64,000 nt of DNA from positions 56,655-120,654 of the forward strand of contig NZ_JAUXMX010000031.1 of NCBI RefSeq assembly GCF_030683065.1, written 5' to 3'. Every line of letters begins with the position of its first letter. The stretch's first letter is position 1. This document shows, piece after piece, positions 19,089 through 27,653 of this stretch. The DNA comes from Pseudomonas sp. Lineage in GTDB: Bacteria > Pseudomonadota > Gammaproteobacteria > Pseudomonadales > Pseudomonadaceae. A program made the translations under genes and the position numbers. The notes beneath the pieces were generated by a model, which saw nothing but the letters and a program-made list of their open reading frames with translations, did no database searches and was not told the DNA's origin.

Positions 19089-19307
19089 ATGCACCACAAA
19101 CAACTTACAGCCTCGACTCTGGCTCGCCTGCATCAGAACCAGGTCGCTCTGGGGGAAGCCGTCTGGCAGCTGGCCAAGTGGATCGAGCAGCGTGGCTCAA
19201 CGGAGGTGGCCCAGGGCGTGCGGGCGCAACTGCTGTTAATGACGCAGAACTCGGCATTGATCAACCAGGCGCTCAGCGAGCTGATCGAGAGTCAGCTCGA
19301 CACATGA
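19089..19307 (+). CDS. Small conserved-looking helical protein of unknown function
   Basis: This 72-residue, almost all-helical protein (MHHKQLTASTLARLHQNQVA...) has no Cys, no signal and no membrane segment. A modest Shine-Dalgarno (GAAGCAGGAA) precedes the ATG. The regular hydrophobic spacing suggests a small helical bundle or partner protein. An FNR-type box lies about 160 bases upstream. I do not recognise a family. Confidence 0.6.
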   Translation: MHHKQLTASTLARLHQNQVALGEAVWQLAKWIEQRGSTEVAQGVRAQLLLMTQNSALINQALSELIESQLDT

Positions 19308-19485
19308 GTCGCACAGGGTCCGTGTGCACCTGAGGTTTGGATCATTGCAGTCGAGGCAATGCACAAGGGGGCATTCGCCAGGGGAAGAGGGCGGGCACTT
19401 ATCGTGCGAACTACCCATCGAGATCAAAGACACTGCAGAAACTCCGGCGCATGGTTGATCCAGGCGCGCAAGCTGGAGCATGACA

Positions 19486-20163
19486 ATGACTCGCGACGAA
19501 ATACTGGAAATCCCCATCCGCGACAGAGTAAGCGCTGGCCAGGCGCTGGCACGCCTGCTGGGCGCTTATCGTCGGCGCCCTGACGTGATCGTGCTGGCTT
19601 TGCCGCGCGGTGGTGTGCCCGTGGCGTACGAGATCGCCAAGGCACTGCAGCTGCGTTTGGACCTGATGCTGGTGCGCAAACTCGGCGTGCCCGGTCACGC
19701 CGAGCTGGCCATGGGTGCCATCGCCAGTGGTGACGTGCGGGTGCTCAATCGCGATGTGCTGGCAGCGTTGCATATCGATGGCGCCACCGTCGACGCCGTG
19801 GCCGCCAGGGAAAGCCTGGAGTTGCAGCGCCGTGACCGTGCCTACCGCGGCGAGCGACCGCCTCCGCTGCTGGATGGGCAGCAGGTAATTCTGGTCGACG
19901 ATGGTCTGGCTACCGGTGCCACCATGCACGCTGCGGTCGAGGCGGTACGCCAGCAATCGCCCGCGCGGATTGTAGTTGCCGTACCCGTGGCGCCGCCCGA
20001 CAGCGTGGCGCTGCTGCGTCGGCAGGTCGATGAAGTCATCTGCCCGTTCATGCCCGAGTCGTTCACCGCCATTGGCCGCTGGTACGTGGACTTTTCCCAG
20101 ACCTCGGATCAGCAGGTACAGAGCCTGCTGCACCAGGCCTGGCAGCGCGAGCAAGAACAATAA
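19486..20163 (+). CDS. Phosphoribosyltransferase-fold protein
   Basis: This 225-residue protein has the type I PRTase fold with PRPP loop VILVDDGLATGAT near residue 136 and the family's LALPRGGVPVAYEIA segment near 37. The reaction is unknown; such proteins often lie beside, or are fused to, dienelactone-hydrolase-type proteins, as the next gene here shows. The second ATG (19486) is preferred over ATG 19480 because GGAG is seven bases from it and only one base from the first. Confidence 0.82.
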   Translation: MTRDEILEIPIRDRVSAGQALARLLGAYRRRPDVIVLALPRGGVPVAYEIAKALQLRLDLMLVRKLGVPGHAELAMGAIASGDVRVLNRDVLAALHIDGATVDAVAARESLELQRRDRAYRGERPPPLLDGQQVILVDDGLATGATMHAAVEAVRQQSPARIVVAVPVAPPDSVALLRRQVDEVICPFMPESFTAIGRWYVDFSQTSDQQVQSLLHQAWQREQEQ

Positions 20164-20189
20164 TTGCAGCAGCGAAGGAGGCTAACGCC

Positions 20190-20855
20190 ATGCAAGCAAT
20201 AGTGTCGCGAACCTTGACGCTGCCCGTGAGCGATGCCGAATTGACCGCCGATTTGCTGCTGCCGGCCGAAGCCATCGGCCTGGTGGTGTTTGTCCATGGC
20301 AGCGGCAGCAGTCGGCTCAGTCCGCGCAATCTGCAGGTCGCGCATTATTTCAATGACCTGGGCTTGGCGACCCTGCTGTTCGACTTGCTGACTGCACAAG
20401 AAGAACGCGTGGATCGACTCAGTGCCGAGTATCGCTTCGATATCCCGCGCCTGAGTCAGCGCTTGGTTGGGGTAGTCGACTGGCTTACGGGCAATGCCGA
20501 CTTCGCCGCCCTGCGCATCGGCCTGTTTGGTGCCAGCACCGGCGCAGCGGCGGCACTGATTACAGCTGCGCAACGACCCCAGGCAGTGCATGCCGTGGTC
20601 AGCCGTGGCGGGCGCAGCGACTTGGCCGGTGAGGCGCTAGCGGGGGTGAGGGCAGCAACCTTGCAAATTGTGGGGGGCGCAGACCCGCAAGTAGTGCGTC
20701 TGAATCGTAAGGCAGCTCAGAAACTGCGTTGTGAGCAACAATTGGCAGTGGTACCGAGGGCTACACACCTGTTCGAGGAGACGGGTACGTTGGAACAAGT
20801 AGCCCTGCTGGCAGGTGACTGGTTCTGTCGACACCTACGCAAGAGTGGTCAATGA
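20190..20855 (+). CDS. Dienelactone-hydrolase-like alpha/beta hydrolase
   Basis: This 221-residue cytoplasmic alpha/beta hydrolase has the oxyanion-type VVFVHGSGSSR near residue 32, nucleophile elbow GASTGAA near 114, an acid residue in VGGADPQV near 170 and His in ATHLFEE near 195. AAGGAGG stands before the ATG. It follows the phosphoribosyltransferase gene by 26 bases, a pairing also found as fusion proteins. Substrate unknown. Confidence 0.82.
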   Translation: MQAIVSRTLTLPVSDAELTADLLLPAEAIGLVVFVHGSGSSRLSPRNLQVAHYFNDLGLATLLFDLLTAQEERVDRLSAEYRFDIPRLSQRLVGVVDWLTGNADFAALRIGLFGASTGAAAALITAAQRPQAVHAVVSRGGRSDLAGEALAGVRAATLQIVGGADPQVVRLNRKAAQKLRCEQQLAVVPRATHLFEETGTLEQVALLAGDWFCRHLRKSGQ

Positions 20856-20879
20856 CGCACAAGCATTAAGCGTGTCTGT

Positions 20880-21635
20880 TCACATGGTTTGTTGCTGCAC
20901 CTCGATCTTGCCCAATCGATTCAAGGCCGTAGGTTGCATCAGGTGTAATTCGCGGCCCTTGATTTGCAGCAGGCCCAGCTGGCGAAAACGGCTAAACAGA
21001 CGGCTGATTGTCTCGGTGGTCAAGCCCAGATAGTTGCCGATTTCGCCACGACTCATCGACAGGATGAAGCTCGTTGCCGAGAGGTTGCGCCGACTGTAGC
21101 GTTGCGAGAGGTTGAGCAGAAAAATGGCCAAGCGCTGCTCGGCACTCTCCCGGCTATGGCTGTAGTGCTGCTGCTCTTCATGCAGCTCACGGCTCAGGGT
21201 CTTCAGCAGCTGCTTTCTGAGGCTGGGAATGCTGCCCGCCAACTCTTCCAGGTCGGTTAGAGGAATGGTGCATACCAACGATGTCTCCAAAGCCACGGCA
21301 TAGCTGGGGAAGCAGTGATTGCCAAAGGCATCCAGACCGACTAGCTCGCCGGGCAGGATAAAGCCGGTGATCTGCTCGCTGCCATCCTGATCCAGCAAGT
21401 AGGTTTTCAGTGCTCCCGAGCGCAGGGCATAGACCTGTTGCATGGCGTCGCCGGCCCGGAATAAGTGCTCGGCTTTGTGCAGGGGGCGATTGCGTTTAAC
21501 GATACTTTCCAGCAACTCGACCTCACTGTGCGCCAGGCAACTGGGCAGACAGAGCCGGTTGAGGGTGCAGTCATGGCAATTCATCTGGATCTTTAATGCG
21601 GAGGTAAAGATGCTGTGACGACCATTGGCTGACAT
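20880..21635 (-). CDS. Anr/FNR-type oxygen-sensing regulator (paralogue)
   Basis: This 251-residue CRP/FNR-family protein keeps all four [4Fe-4S] ligands at FNR-like positions: Cys20, Cys23, Cys29 and Cys122. The HTH MSRGEIGNYLGLTTETISRLFSRF contains the E-x2-SR reading residues, so it should recognise TTGAT-N4-ATCAA sites. It resembles P. aeruginosa Anr throughout but differs enough to be a paralogue, or the only Anr if none exists elsewhere. It sits inside a run of genes that carry such sites. Gene and cfa are divergent. Confidence 0.88.
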   Translation of the reverse strand: MSANGRHSIFTSALKIQMNCHDCTLNRLCLPSCLAHSEVELLESIVKRNRPLHKAEHLFRAGDAMQQVYALRSGALKTYLLDQDGSEQITGFILPGELVGLDAFGNHCFPSYAVALETSLVCTIPLTDLEELAGSIPSLRKQLLKTLSRELHEEQQHYSHSRESAEQRLAIFLLNLSQRYSRRNLSATSFILSMSRGEIGNYLGLTTETISRLFSRFRQLGLLQIKGRELHLMQPTALNRLGKIEVQQQTM

Positions 21636-21881
21636 GATTCCATCCTTATATTTTTTTAAAAAACTGTTCTACATCAATGACTCTAGCTTTCTAATTTATT
21701 TATGCAGGAATTTAGTCGGATATTTGACTATCTTCAGCAGGCAGAGTGAAGGGCTACCTTCTGAAATCAGACCAAAGGTTGCAGTCGCGTTCATCGAGTG
21801 GTTCTGGGCACCGTGCGAGCAACAGGGGGTTCAGCGATATGGGGGGGGAGAGTTGCTGGGCGACCGTCGTGAGGATGAGTT

Positions 21882-23054
21882 ATGGATCAGAGCAAGCTGC
21901 CGCTGCACACCGATAAAATCACCTCCCCAGGAGATGAAATCCATCGGGCTAGAGGCAAGATTGAGCATTTGCTGGAGCGTGCAGGAATCGGCCTCAATGG
22001 CAGCCAGCCGTGGGATGTGCGCGTGCTTGATCCGCGCGCTTATCCGCGCATTTTGTCCCAGGGCAATCTTGGGCTCGGCGAGACCTACATGGACGGCTGG
22101 TGGGAGTGCGAGCAGCTCGACGAATTTATTCATCGGGCGTTGCGTGCCAATCTCGAGGCGCAGGTCAGCGTCAGTTGGCAAGAAGCCTGGCAACTGTTGA
22201 GCGGCTTGCTGGCCAATCTGCAGTCCAAGGCTCGTGCCTACATGGTTGGCGAACGCCACTATGATCTTGGTAATCAGCTTTATCAGTGCATGCTCGATTC
22301 ACGCATGACCTATACCTGCGGCTATTGGCGCAACGCTGCCGACCTCGAACAGGCGCAGGCCAACAAACTCGACCTGGTCTGCCGCAAGATCGGTTTGCAG
22401 CCTGGCGACCGCGTGCTCGATATCGGTTGCGGCTGGGGCAGTTTTGCCGAATTCGCAGCGCGCAATTATGCCGCCGAGGTGGTTGGCATCACCATTTCTC
22501 GCGAGCAAGCCGAGCTTGCCCGGCAGCGTTGTAGCGGTTTGCCTGTGGACATTCGCCTGCAGGATTACCGCGACCTGCGTGAAACCTTCGACCACATCGT
22601 TTCGCTCGGCATGTTCGAGCACGTGGGCTGGAAGAATTACCGCACGTATATGCAGGTCGTGCAGCGCTGCCTGCGCGACAAGGGCTTATTCCTGCTGCAC
22701 AGCATCGGTGCTAACCAGAGCGGCCTGCACAGCGATGCCTGGATCAACCGGCATATTTTCCCCAATGGCGGCTTGCCGTCGATCGCACAGATCGGCAAGG
22801 CCATCGAACCCGATTGGGTGATGGAGGACTGGCATAATTTTGGCGCCGACTACGACCTTACCCTGATGGCCTGGTATGCCAATTTCGAGCAGCACTGGGC
22901 CGAACTGGCGCCGCACTATGACCAGCGCTTCTATCGTATGTGGCGCTATTACCTGCTGACCTGCGCAGGGGCATTCAGGGCGCGCAACCTTCAGCTGTGG
23001 CAGATCGTTCTGTCCAAGGGCGGCGTGGCAGACGGCTATCGTTCGCTGCGCTGA
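21882..23054 (+). CDS. cfa: Cyclopropane-fatty-acyl-phospholipid synthase
   Basis: This SAM-dependent enzyme converts unsaturated membrane acyl chains to cyclopropane rings, a stationary-phase and stress response. The 390-residue protein is close to E. coli Cfa along its length: LGLGETYMDGWWEC near residue 63, SAM site VLDIGCGWGSFAEF near 178, SLGMFEHVGWKNY near 240 and MEDWHNFGADYD near 307. GAGG lies eight bases before the ATG. The 246-base divergent region with the Anr-type gene is AT-rich and holds no clear FNR box. Confidence 0.95.
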   Translation: MDQSKLPLHTDKITSPGDEIHRARGKIEHLLERAGIGLNGSQPWDVRVLDPRAYPRILSQGNLGLGETYMDGWWECEQLDEFIHRALRANLEAQVSVSWQEAWQLLSGLLANLQSKARAYMVGERHYDLGNQLYQCMLDSRMTYTCGYWRNAADLEQAQANKLDLVCRKIGLQPGDRVLDIGCGWGSFAEFAARNYAAEVVGITISREQAELARQRCSGLPVDIRLQDYRDLRETFDHIVSLGMFEHVGWKNYRTYMQVVQRCLRDKGLFLLHSIGANQSGLHSDAWINRHIFPNGGLPSIAQIGKAIEPDWVMEDWHNFGADYDLTLMAWYANFEQHWAELAPHYDQRFYRMWRYYLLTCAGAFRARNLQLWQIVLSKGGVADGYRSLR

Positions 23055-23112
23055 ACGGAACAACCGCTGCTCTAAGGAAGACGCCAGGGAACCGCCATTT
23101 CCGGGCTGACCC

Positions 23113-24237
23113 TCAGTGTGACCTGGGCCAAACCAGCGCAAAGCTGCTCTCGCTGGTGGGGCGTACGGTGCAAGCGAATTGCGCCGACTCACGCTGCAGG
23201 GTGTCCTGCAGCCACTGGCGATCCATGCCTTTGGCCCGATGGATACTCAGCTGGCGCTGACAGATCGGCAACAATTCCAGCGCCAGCAGGCGGCCATCTC
23301 TAGCCAAGTCGGCAAAATACAGCAGGCCCAGATCGCCACGGTAAGCCGCGTGACCATCAATACCTTCATAGTCATTTAGCAGGTCGCCACAGCCATAGAT
23401 AATCAGACGCTGACGGTAAACTTCCAGGCCCTTGATGTGGTGCGACGAATGGCCATGCACCAGATCTACCCCGGCTTCGTCAATCAGCCCATGGGTAAAG
23501 CGTTGTTGCGCAGGCGCCACGGCAAACCCCCAGTTACCGCCCCAGTGCAGGGAGACCAGCACTCGGTCACCGGGTTGTTTGAACGCCCGAATGTGCTGGG
23601 CGATGCGCTGCACGCTGCGCGGCGACAGGTCGTCGAGGCGCGCAACCCCGGGGCGCTGCTCGCTGGCCGCCCAGTCCGGCGGCACCCCGCAGTCGCCTGT
23701 GGCATAGGCGAACACCAGCAGGCGCCCGTCATCGGCCAGCGGCACAATCGCAGGCGCCAAGGCGCTGGCCAGGTCGAGACCGGCACCGGCATGCCGCAAG
23801 CCATGACCATCAAGGCTGGCCAGAGTCTCGGCCAAGCCGGCTTCGCCCCAGTCCAGCACATGGTTGTTGGCCAGCACGCAGCAGTCGATCCCGGCCACTT
23901 CGAGTACCGGCAGATTGGCCGGATTCATTCGGTAGTTGATGCCTTTGGGCTGCGGCCAACCGTTGCAGGTGACTGCGGTCTCCAGGTTGACCAGGCGCAC
24001 ATCCGGGCGGCGCTGCCTGAGCGCCTCCAGAACCATGCCCCAGACATAGGCATAATCCACCGGCTGGGGTATCACACCGTTACGCCGCTCTGCCAGTCGC
24101 ACATAGTCCCGAGCATCCTTAACGTAGGCTTCAGAAATATGAGGGTCGCCAGGGTGCGGCAGAATTTGGTCGATGCCGCGGGCACACATCAAGTCACCCG
24201 CCAGAAACAGCCGCACAGCAGAGGGGTTGCCAGGCAT
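23113..24237 (-). CDS. CapA-family metallophosphoesterase-like protein
   Basis: This 374-residue cytoplasmic-type CapA domain protein (related to poly-gamma-glutamate synthesis protein CapA) has FLAGDLMCARG at the start, NLETAVT near residue 85, LANNHVLDWG near 123, SLHWGGNWG near 232 and HGHSSHHIKGLE near 262, the metal-binding motifs of the family. ATG 24237 is preferred over an upstream in-frame start because GGAGG is six bases before it. No cap polymer genes are adjacent, so its substrate is open. It is probably FNR-regulated. Confidence 0.82.
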   Translation of the reverse strand: MPGNPSAVRLFLAGDLMCARGIDQILPHPGDPHISEAYVKDARDYVRLAERRNGVIPQPVDYAYVWGMVLEALRQRRPDVRLVNLETAVTCNGWPQPKGINYRMNPANLPVLEVAGIDCCVLANNHVLDWGEAGLAETLASLDGHGLRHAGAGLDLASALAPAIVPLADDGRLLVFAYATGDCGVPPDWAASEQRPGVARLDDLSPRSVQRIAQHIRAFKQPGDRVLVSLHWGGNWGFAVAPAQQRFTHGLIDEAGVDLVHGHSSHHIKGLEVYRQRLIIYGCGDLLNDYEGIDGHAAYRGDLGLLYFADLARDGRLLALELLPICQRQLSIHRAKGMDRQWLQDTLQRESAQFACTVRPTSESSFALVWPRSH

Positions 24238-24267
24238 ACGGACCTCCAATTCCGATAAGTCCTGCAC

Positions 24268-24307
24268 GCTATAGCTGGGCGCATGGGCGGGTCTTGATCT
24301 GGATCAG
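24268..24307 (-). promoter_or_regulatory. FNR-type box and -10 for the CapA-like gene
   Basis: On the minus strand CTGAT-CCAG-ATCAA (24307-24294) has one mismatch. TATAGC (24273-24268) is a -10 at roughly class II spacing. ATG 24237 follows. Confidence 0.58.
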
Positions 24308-24426
24308 GCGGCGGCGAGGCGTACAGTCTATTCCTCCACAAGGCCACCGCTAGGCGCTGCAAAGCTGGCGGGTTGTCGCTGCTCGCCGAACAGAACGCAG
24401 GACGGGCGAGGGCTTTGCACCATCGC

Positions 24427-25392
24427 TCATCCTTGCAGAACATAGTGCTCGGCCAGCATGGCCACCACCGCTGCGCTGCTGTCGATGATCTGCAGCCGCC
24501 GGGCAGCCAGCGTGGGCTCCAGACGAAACGGTGGCACGCTGTCGCAGATGACAATGGCTTCCAGCAGGGGGCTGTCGAGCAGTGCGCTGCCGCCGGTAAA
24601 CAGACCGTGCACCGCGGCGGCGAAGATCCGTGTTGCGCCGGCAACCTCGCAGGCCTGGGCGGCGCGCAGCAGGGTGCCACCGGTACTGATCAGGTCATCA
24701 ACAATGATCGCGGTCTTACCACCCACGTCGCCGACCAGCAGGGCGCCAGTGACCACATCATTACTGCGGTATTTTTCCATGTAGGCGCTACCCACCGCTC
24801 GACCGATGCGTCGTTGCAAGGCCTGGCGAAATTGCTCGGCGCGCTTGGCCCCACCAGCATCCGGGGACACGGCCACCACTTGCTCGCCGGCACCAAGACG
24901 CTCGGCGAAGTGCTCGGCAAACAGTTCGGCACCTTGCAGGTGCTGGGTGGGGATGCGAAAGGCGTTGTCGAAGGCTGCGTCGTTATGTACTTCCAGGGCC
25001 AGCAAGCGGTCGACGCCACAAGCCTCCAGCAGTGTGGCGACATAGCGACTGATGATGGGGTCCTGGGGCTGGGTGCGGCGTTCCTTGCGCGCATAGCACA
25101 GGTAGGGCGTGACCAGGTGTACCTGACGAGCGCCGGCATCTTTCAATGCACCGCAGAAGAACAACAGGCGGCAGAGCTTGTCGTTGACGCTGTACTCGGC
25201 ATCACCGTAGAGCGAATGAAACACCAGCACCTGGCGGCCGTCGACCGGTTGCAGCGGACGACTCTTGTGCTCGCCATCCTCAAACGATCGTTCTTCATGG
25301 GCCGCCAGTGGGTAACCGAGTCGCTGGGCTACACGGGCGGCATATTGCTGGCTGCCATCCAGGGCGAACAGCAGGGGACTCTCTCTAGGCAT
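24427..25392 (-). CDS. Ribose-phosphate pyrophosphokinase (PRPP synthetase) paralogue
   Basis: This 321-residue Prs-family enzyme makes PRPP from ribose 5-phosphate and ATP. Visible are YARKERRTQPQDPIISR (flexible loop), LALEVHN, VSPDAGG, the catalytic EKYR (Lys/Arg) segment and the ribose-5-phosphate loop IIVDDLISTGGT. It departs from housekeeping Prs (for example the N-terminus and the loop), suggesting a specialised second copy. ATG 25392 has AGGAG upstream. It follows the kinase-like gene after 19 bases, so the two form an operon. Confidence 0.85.
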   Translation of the reverse strand: MPRESPLLFALDGSQQYAARVAQRLGYPLAAHEERSFEDGEHKSRPLQPVDGRQVLVFHSLYGDAEYSVNDKLCRLLFFCGALKDAGARQVHLVTPYLCYARKERRTQPQDPIISRYVATLLEACGVDRLLALEVHNDAAFDNAFRIPTQHLQGAELFAEHFAERLGAGEQVVAVSPDAGGAKRAEQFRQALQRRIGRAVGSAYMEKYRSNDVVTGALLVGDVGGKTAIIVDDLISTGGTLLRAAQACEVAGATRIFAAAVHGLFTGGSALLDSPLLEAIVICDSVPPFRLEPTLAARRLQIIDSSAAVVAMLAEHYVLQG

Positions 25393-25411
25393 GAGCCTGT
25401 GCTCCTGAACG

Positions 25412-26434
25412 TCAGTCGTTGATCCGGCGGCGGCGCGGCGCGTGCAGATAAGCCTTGGCTTGCAGGAGCAGCGCCTGCGCCTGCTTGGCTTTTGCCGCAC
25501 GCATGTGCGCCTCGGGCAGGCGCACGGCGCTGCAGGCCAGGGTGAAACAGCGGGTGGCTGCGCGCAGCGAGAGAAATAGCGGCAGCAGGCGGCAGTCTTC
25601 GGCCAGGGGGCTGTGCTCCAGATAACTGTGCAACAGCCTGTCGGCATGACCCGCCAGGTCATGCTGACGCAGATCCATCAACACAAACGCAAGGTCGTAG
25701 AGCACGTCGATGCACGCGATCTGCTCGCTGAATTCGATACCGTCGAAAAGGGTCGGTTGGCCCTTGTACAGGCAGATATTGGCCAAACGCAGATCACCGT
25801 GACAGCAGCGCACCCGACCCTCGCGGCGGCGTTGCTCGAGGATTCCAGACAGTTCATCGAGGGCGGCTAACGAGGCATCGTGCACGTCGTGCACCGTAAC
25901 CGGGTCGAGCAGTGCCTGGTAGTGGCTCAGCTCACGGTGATTGTCCTCAATAGCCTGGCGGATACCTGCCACGCCGCCAAAGGCATGAGTCAGTTCGGCA
26001 CTGGCATGAAAACGGGCGATCTCCGCTCCCAAACTGTCCATCAGCGCCAGGGTCAAGCGCCCATCCAGCGCCATGCGTTCGAGCAGCGCATCCTGGGCAA
26101 AGCGGCGCATCACCACCACCCAGTCGAGTACCTGGCCACCGCCATTGAATCTCAGGCCCCCGTCGGCAGCACGGTTGATCGAACGTACCTCAAGATAGAG
26201 CTCAGGAGCGGTGCGCCGGTTGAGGCGCAGTTCGGCTTGGCAGGCACGTTCGCGGCTGTCCAGGCTGAGAAAGTCGAGGGCCGCATAAGCGATAGCGCGT
26301 TTGAGTTTGTAAGCACGCTGGCCGTGCAGAAAAATCAGCGAGCCGTGAGTCTCGATCAGCTCCACCACATTCCCAGGCGCGCCATAGCTCTCCGGACGAG
26401 AGAGAAAAGCGATGACTTCCTGCTGAGCATTCAT
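25412..26434 (-). CDS. Aminoglycoside-phosphotransferase-fold kinase, substrate unknown
   Basis: This 340-residue protein has the APH/choline-kinase fold: GSLIFLHGQRAYKLKRA (nucleotide-binding Lys) near residue 35, catalytic loop CHGDLRLANICL near 233 and metal-binding FDGIEFSE near 252. Similar domains are often fused to a C-terminal P-loop kinase domain in Pseudomonas; here that second domain is missing. ATG 26434 follows GAGG by five bases; a GTG two codons upstream overlaps that site and is less likely. First gene of a two-gene operon with the PRPP synthetase paralogue. Confidence 0.78.
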   Translation of the reverse strand: MNAQQEVIAFLSRPESYGAPGNVVELIETHGSLIFLHGQRAYKLKRAIAYAALDFLSLDSRERACQAELRLNRRTAPELYLEVRSINRAADGGLRFNGGGQVLDWVVVMRRFAQDALLERMALDGRLTLALMDSLGAEIARFHASAELTHAFGGVAGIRQAIEDNHRELSHYQALLDPVTVHDVHDASLAALDELSGILEQRRREGRVRCCHGDLRLANICLYKGQPTLFDGIEFSEQIACIDVLYDLAFVLMDLRQHDLAGHADRLLHSYLEHSPLAEDCRLLPLFLSLRAATRCFTLACSAVRLPEAHMRAAKAKQAQALLLQAKAYLHAPRRRRIND

Positions 26435-26552
26435 CGGCACCTCGATACGATCAACGCGGTCAACGGCTGTGTGCAGTCGTCTGCCAGCCAGGCAAATACC
26501 CTTGAATACGGTTTAAGCCAGCAGCATGCGCGCCTGGATAGCCGGTCGATAT

Positions 26553-26566
26553 TGATATTGATCAAG
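26553..26566 (-). promoter_or_regulatory. Perfect FNR-type box for the kinase-PRPP synthetase operon
   Basis: TTGAT-ATTG-ATCAA lies in the 319-base divergent region between the kinase gene and the universal stress protein gene. A TATTCA (26508-26503) would be a -10 at about class I distance toward the minus-strand operon. A second box at 26634 probably serves the plus strand. Confidence 0.72.
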
Positions 26567-26633
26567 CCGCAAAAGGTTCATGGCCGGCAGGTGACTGCGG
26601 CAGACGGTCAGCTCAGAGCGCTAACGAGGCGCT

Positions 26634-26647
26634 TTGATGTAAATCAA
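26634..26647 (+). promoter_or_regulatory. Perfect FNR-type box for the universal stress protein gene
   Basis: TTGAT-GTAA-ATCAA stands 106 bases before ATG 26754. At class II spacing the -10 would be the weak CACTTT (26670-26675). Confidence 0.72.
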
Positions 26648-26753
26648 AGTGGCCGTGATGCGCGCGGCGCACTTTGTCGTACAGCAGGCTGTGGCTAGGC
26701 GCAGTCAACACCTGCAATCACGCGCATAAAAAGCCAATTGTTTGGAGGTGCTC

Positions 26754-27653
26754 ATGGGGCAATATCAACGTCTGTTTCTCATCGCCGACCGGGAAATGCG
26801 TCATTCGTCCGGGCTTCAGCGTGCTGCCGCATTGGCCATCGCCAGTGGCGCCGCGTTGCATATCGCCGCCTTCGTCGAGCCCTTTTCCACCCTCGCGCTA
26901 CTGGACAAGAGCATCCAGGAGAAAACCCGCGAGAGCTATTTGCAGGAGCACCGCGAATGGCTCAAGGATGAAGCCGAGTTGCTGCGCAGCAAAGGCATCA
27001 AGGTCACCACCGAAGCGGTGTGGACCAACCATGCACTGGAGGAAATCCTCCTGCACGCAGCAGAAATTCAGGCGGATCTGCTGATCAAGGACCTGCAGCA
27101 CGAACCGGCGCTTAAGCGTGCGTTTATCACCCCGCTGGACTGGCGCCTGCTGCGCGACTCGCCGATGCCGGTGCACCTGGTCAGCACGCTCGGCAATCCG
27201 CTGCCACGCCGGGTGGTCGCCGCAGTCGACCCATCGCGCGCTGAAGCGCAGGAAAGCGGCCTCAACCAACGGATAATCGAGGCCGCCAATGGCCTGGCCC
27301 TGCAATGCGATGCCGAGTTGCACGTGCTGCATACCTACGACCCTTCGCTGGCTTATCTGACCAACGTGGTAGCGGGCAGCGTGTCGCGCGGCGGGGATCT
27401 GGCGGCAGAATTACGCAGCAAACTGCAAACCGGTTTCAATGCGTTGGCCGACGATTACAGTGTGCCGGCTGAGCGCCGCCATTTCATTATCGGCTCGCCA
27501 ATCAGTGCCATCGCCGACTTCGCCCGGTTAAATGAGACCGACGTAATCGTCATGGGCACTGTCCAGCGCAAAGGGCTCGACAAGCTGATCGGCAGCACTA
27601 CCGAACATATCCTTTATCAAGTGCCGTGCAGCATTTTGGCGGTCAAGGCTTAA
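26754..27653 (+). CDS. Tandem-domain universal stress protein
   Basis: This 299-residue protein has two UspA domains. The second ends with the nucleotide-binding pattern DVIVMGTVQRKGLDKLIGST and the strand CSILAVKA. ATG 26754 follows GGAGGT; the in-frame ATG 12 bases upstream overlaps that site. Two-domain USPs under Anr support anaerobic survival in P. aeruginosa, and the box upstream fits. Its 3' end is partly duplicated downstream. Confidence 0.9.
   Translation: MGQYQRLFLIADREMRHSSGLQRAAALAIASGAALHIAAFVEPFSTLALLDKSIQEKTRESYLQEHREWLKDEAELLRSKGIKVTTEAVWTNHALEEILLHAAEIQADLLIKDLQHEPALKRAFITPLDWRLLRDSPMPVHLVSTLGNPLPRRVVAAVDPSRAEAQESGLNQRIIEAANGLALQCDAELHVLHTYDPSLAYLTNVVAGSVSRGGDLAAELRSKLQTGFNALADDYSVPAERRHFIIGSPISAIADFARLNETDVIVMGTVQRKGLDKLIGSTTEHILYQVPCSILAVKA

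Noticed and set aside
23437..24258. Plus-strand open frame opposite the CapA-like gene
   Set aside because: Mirror frame; the CapA metal-binding motifs are on the minus strand.
24373..25422. Plus-strand open frame of 349 codons opposite the PRPP synthetase gene
   Set aside because: The product resembles no protein, and the opposite strand has the PRPP-binding loop and a ribosome site.
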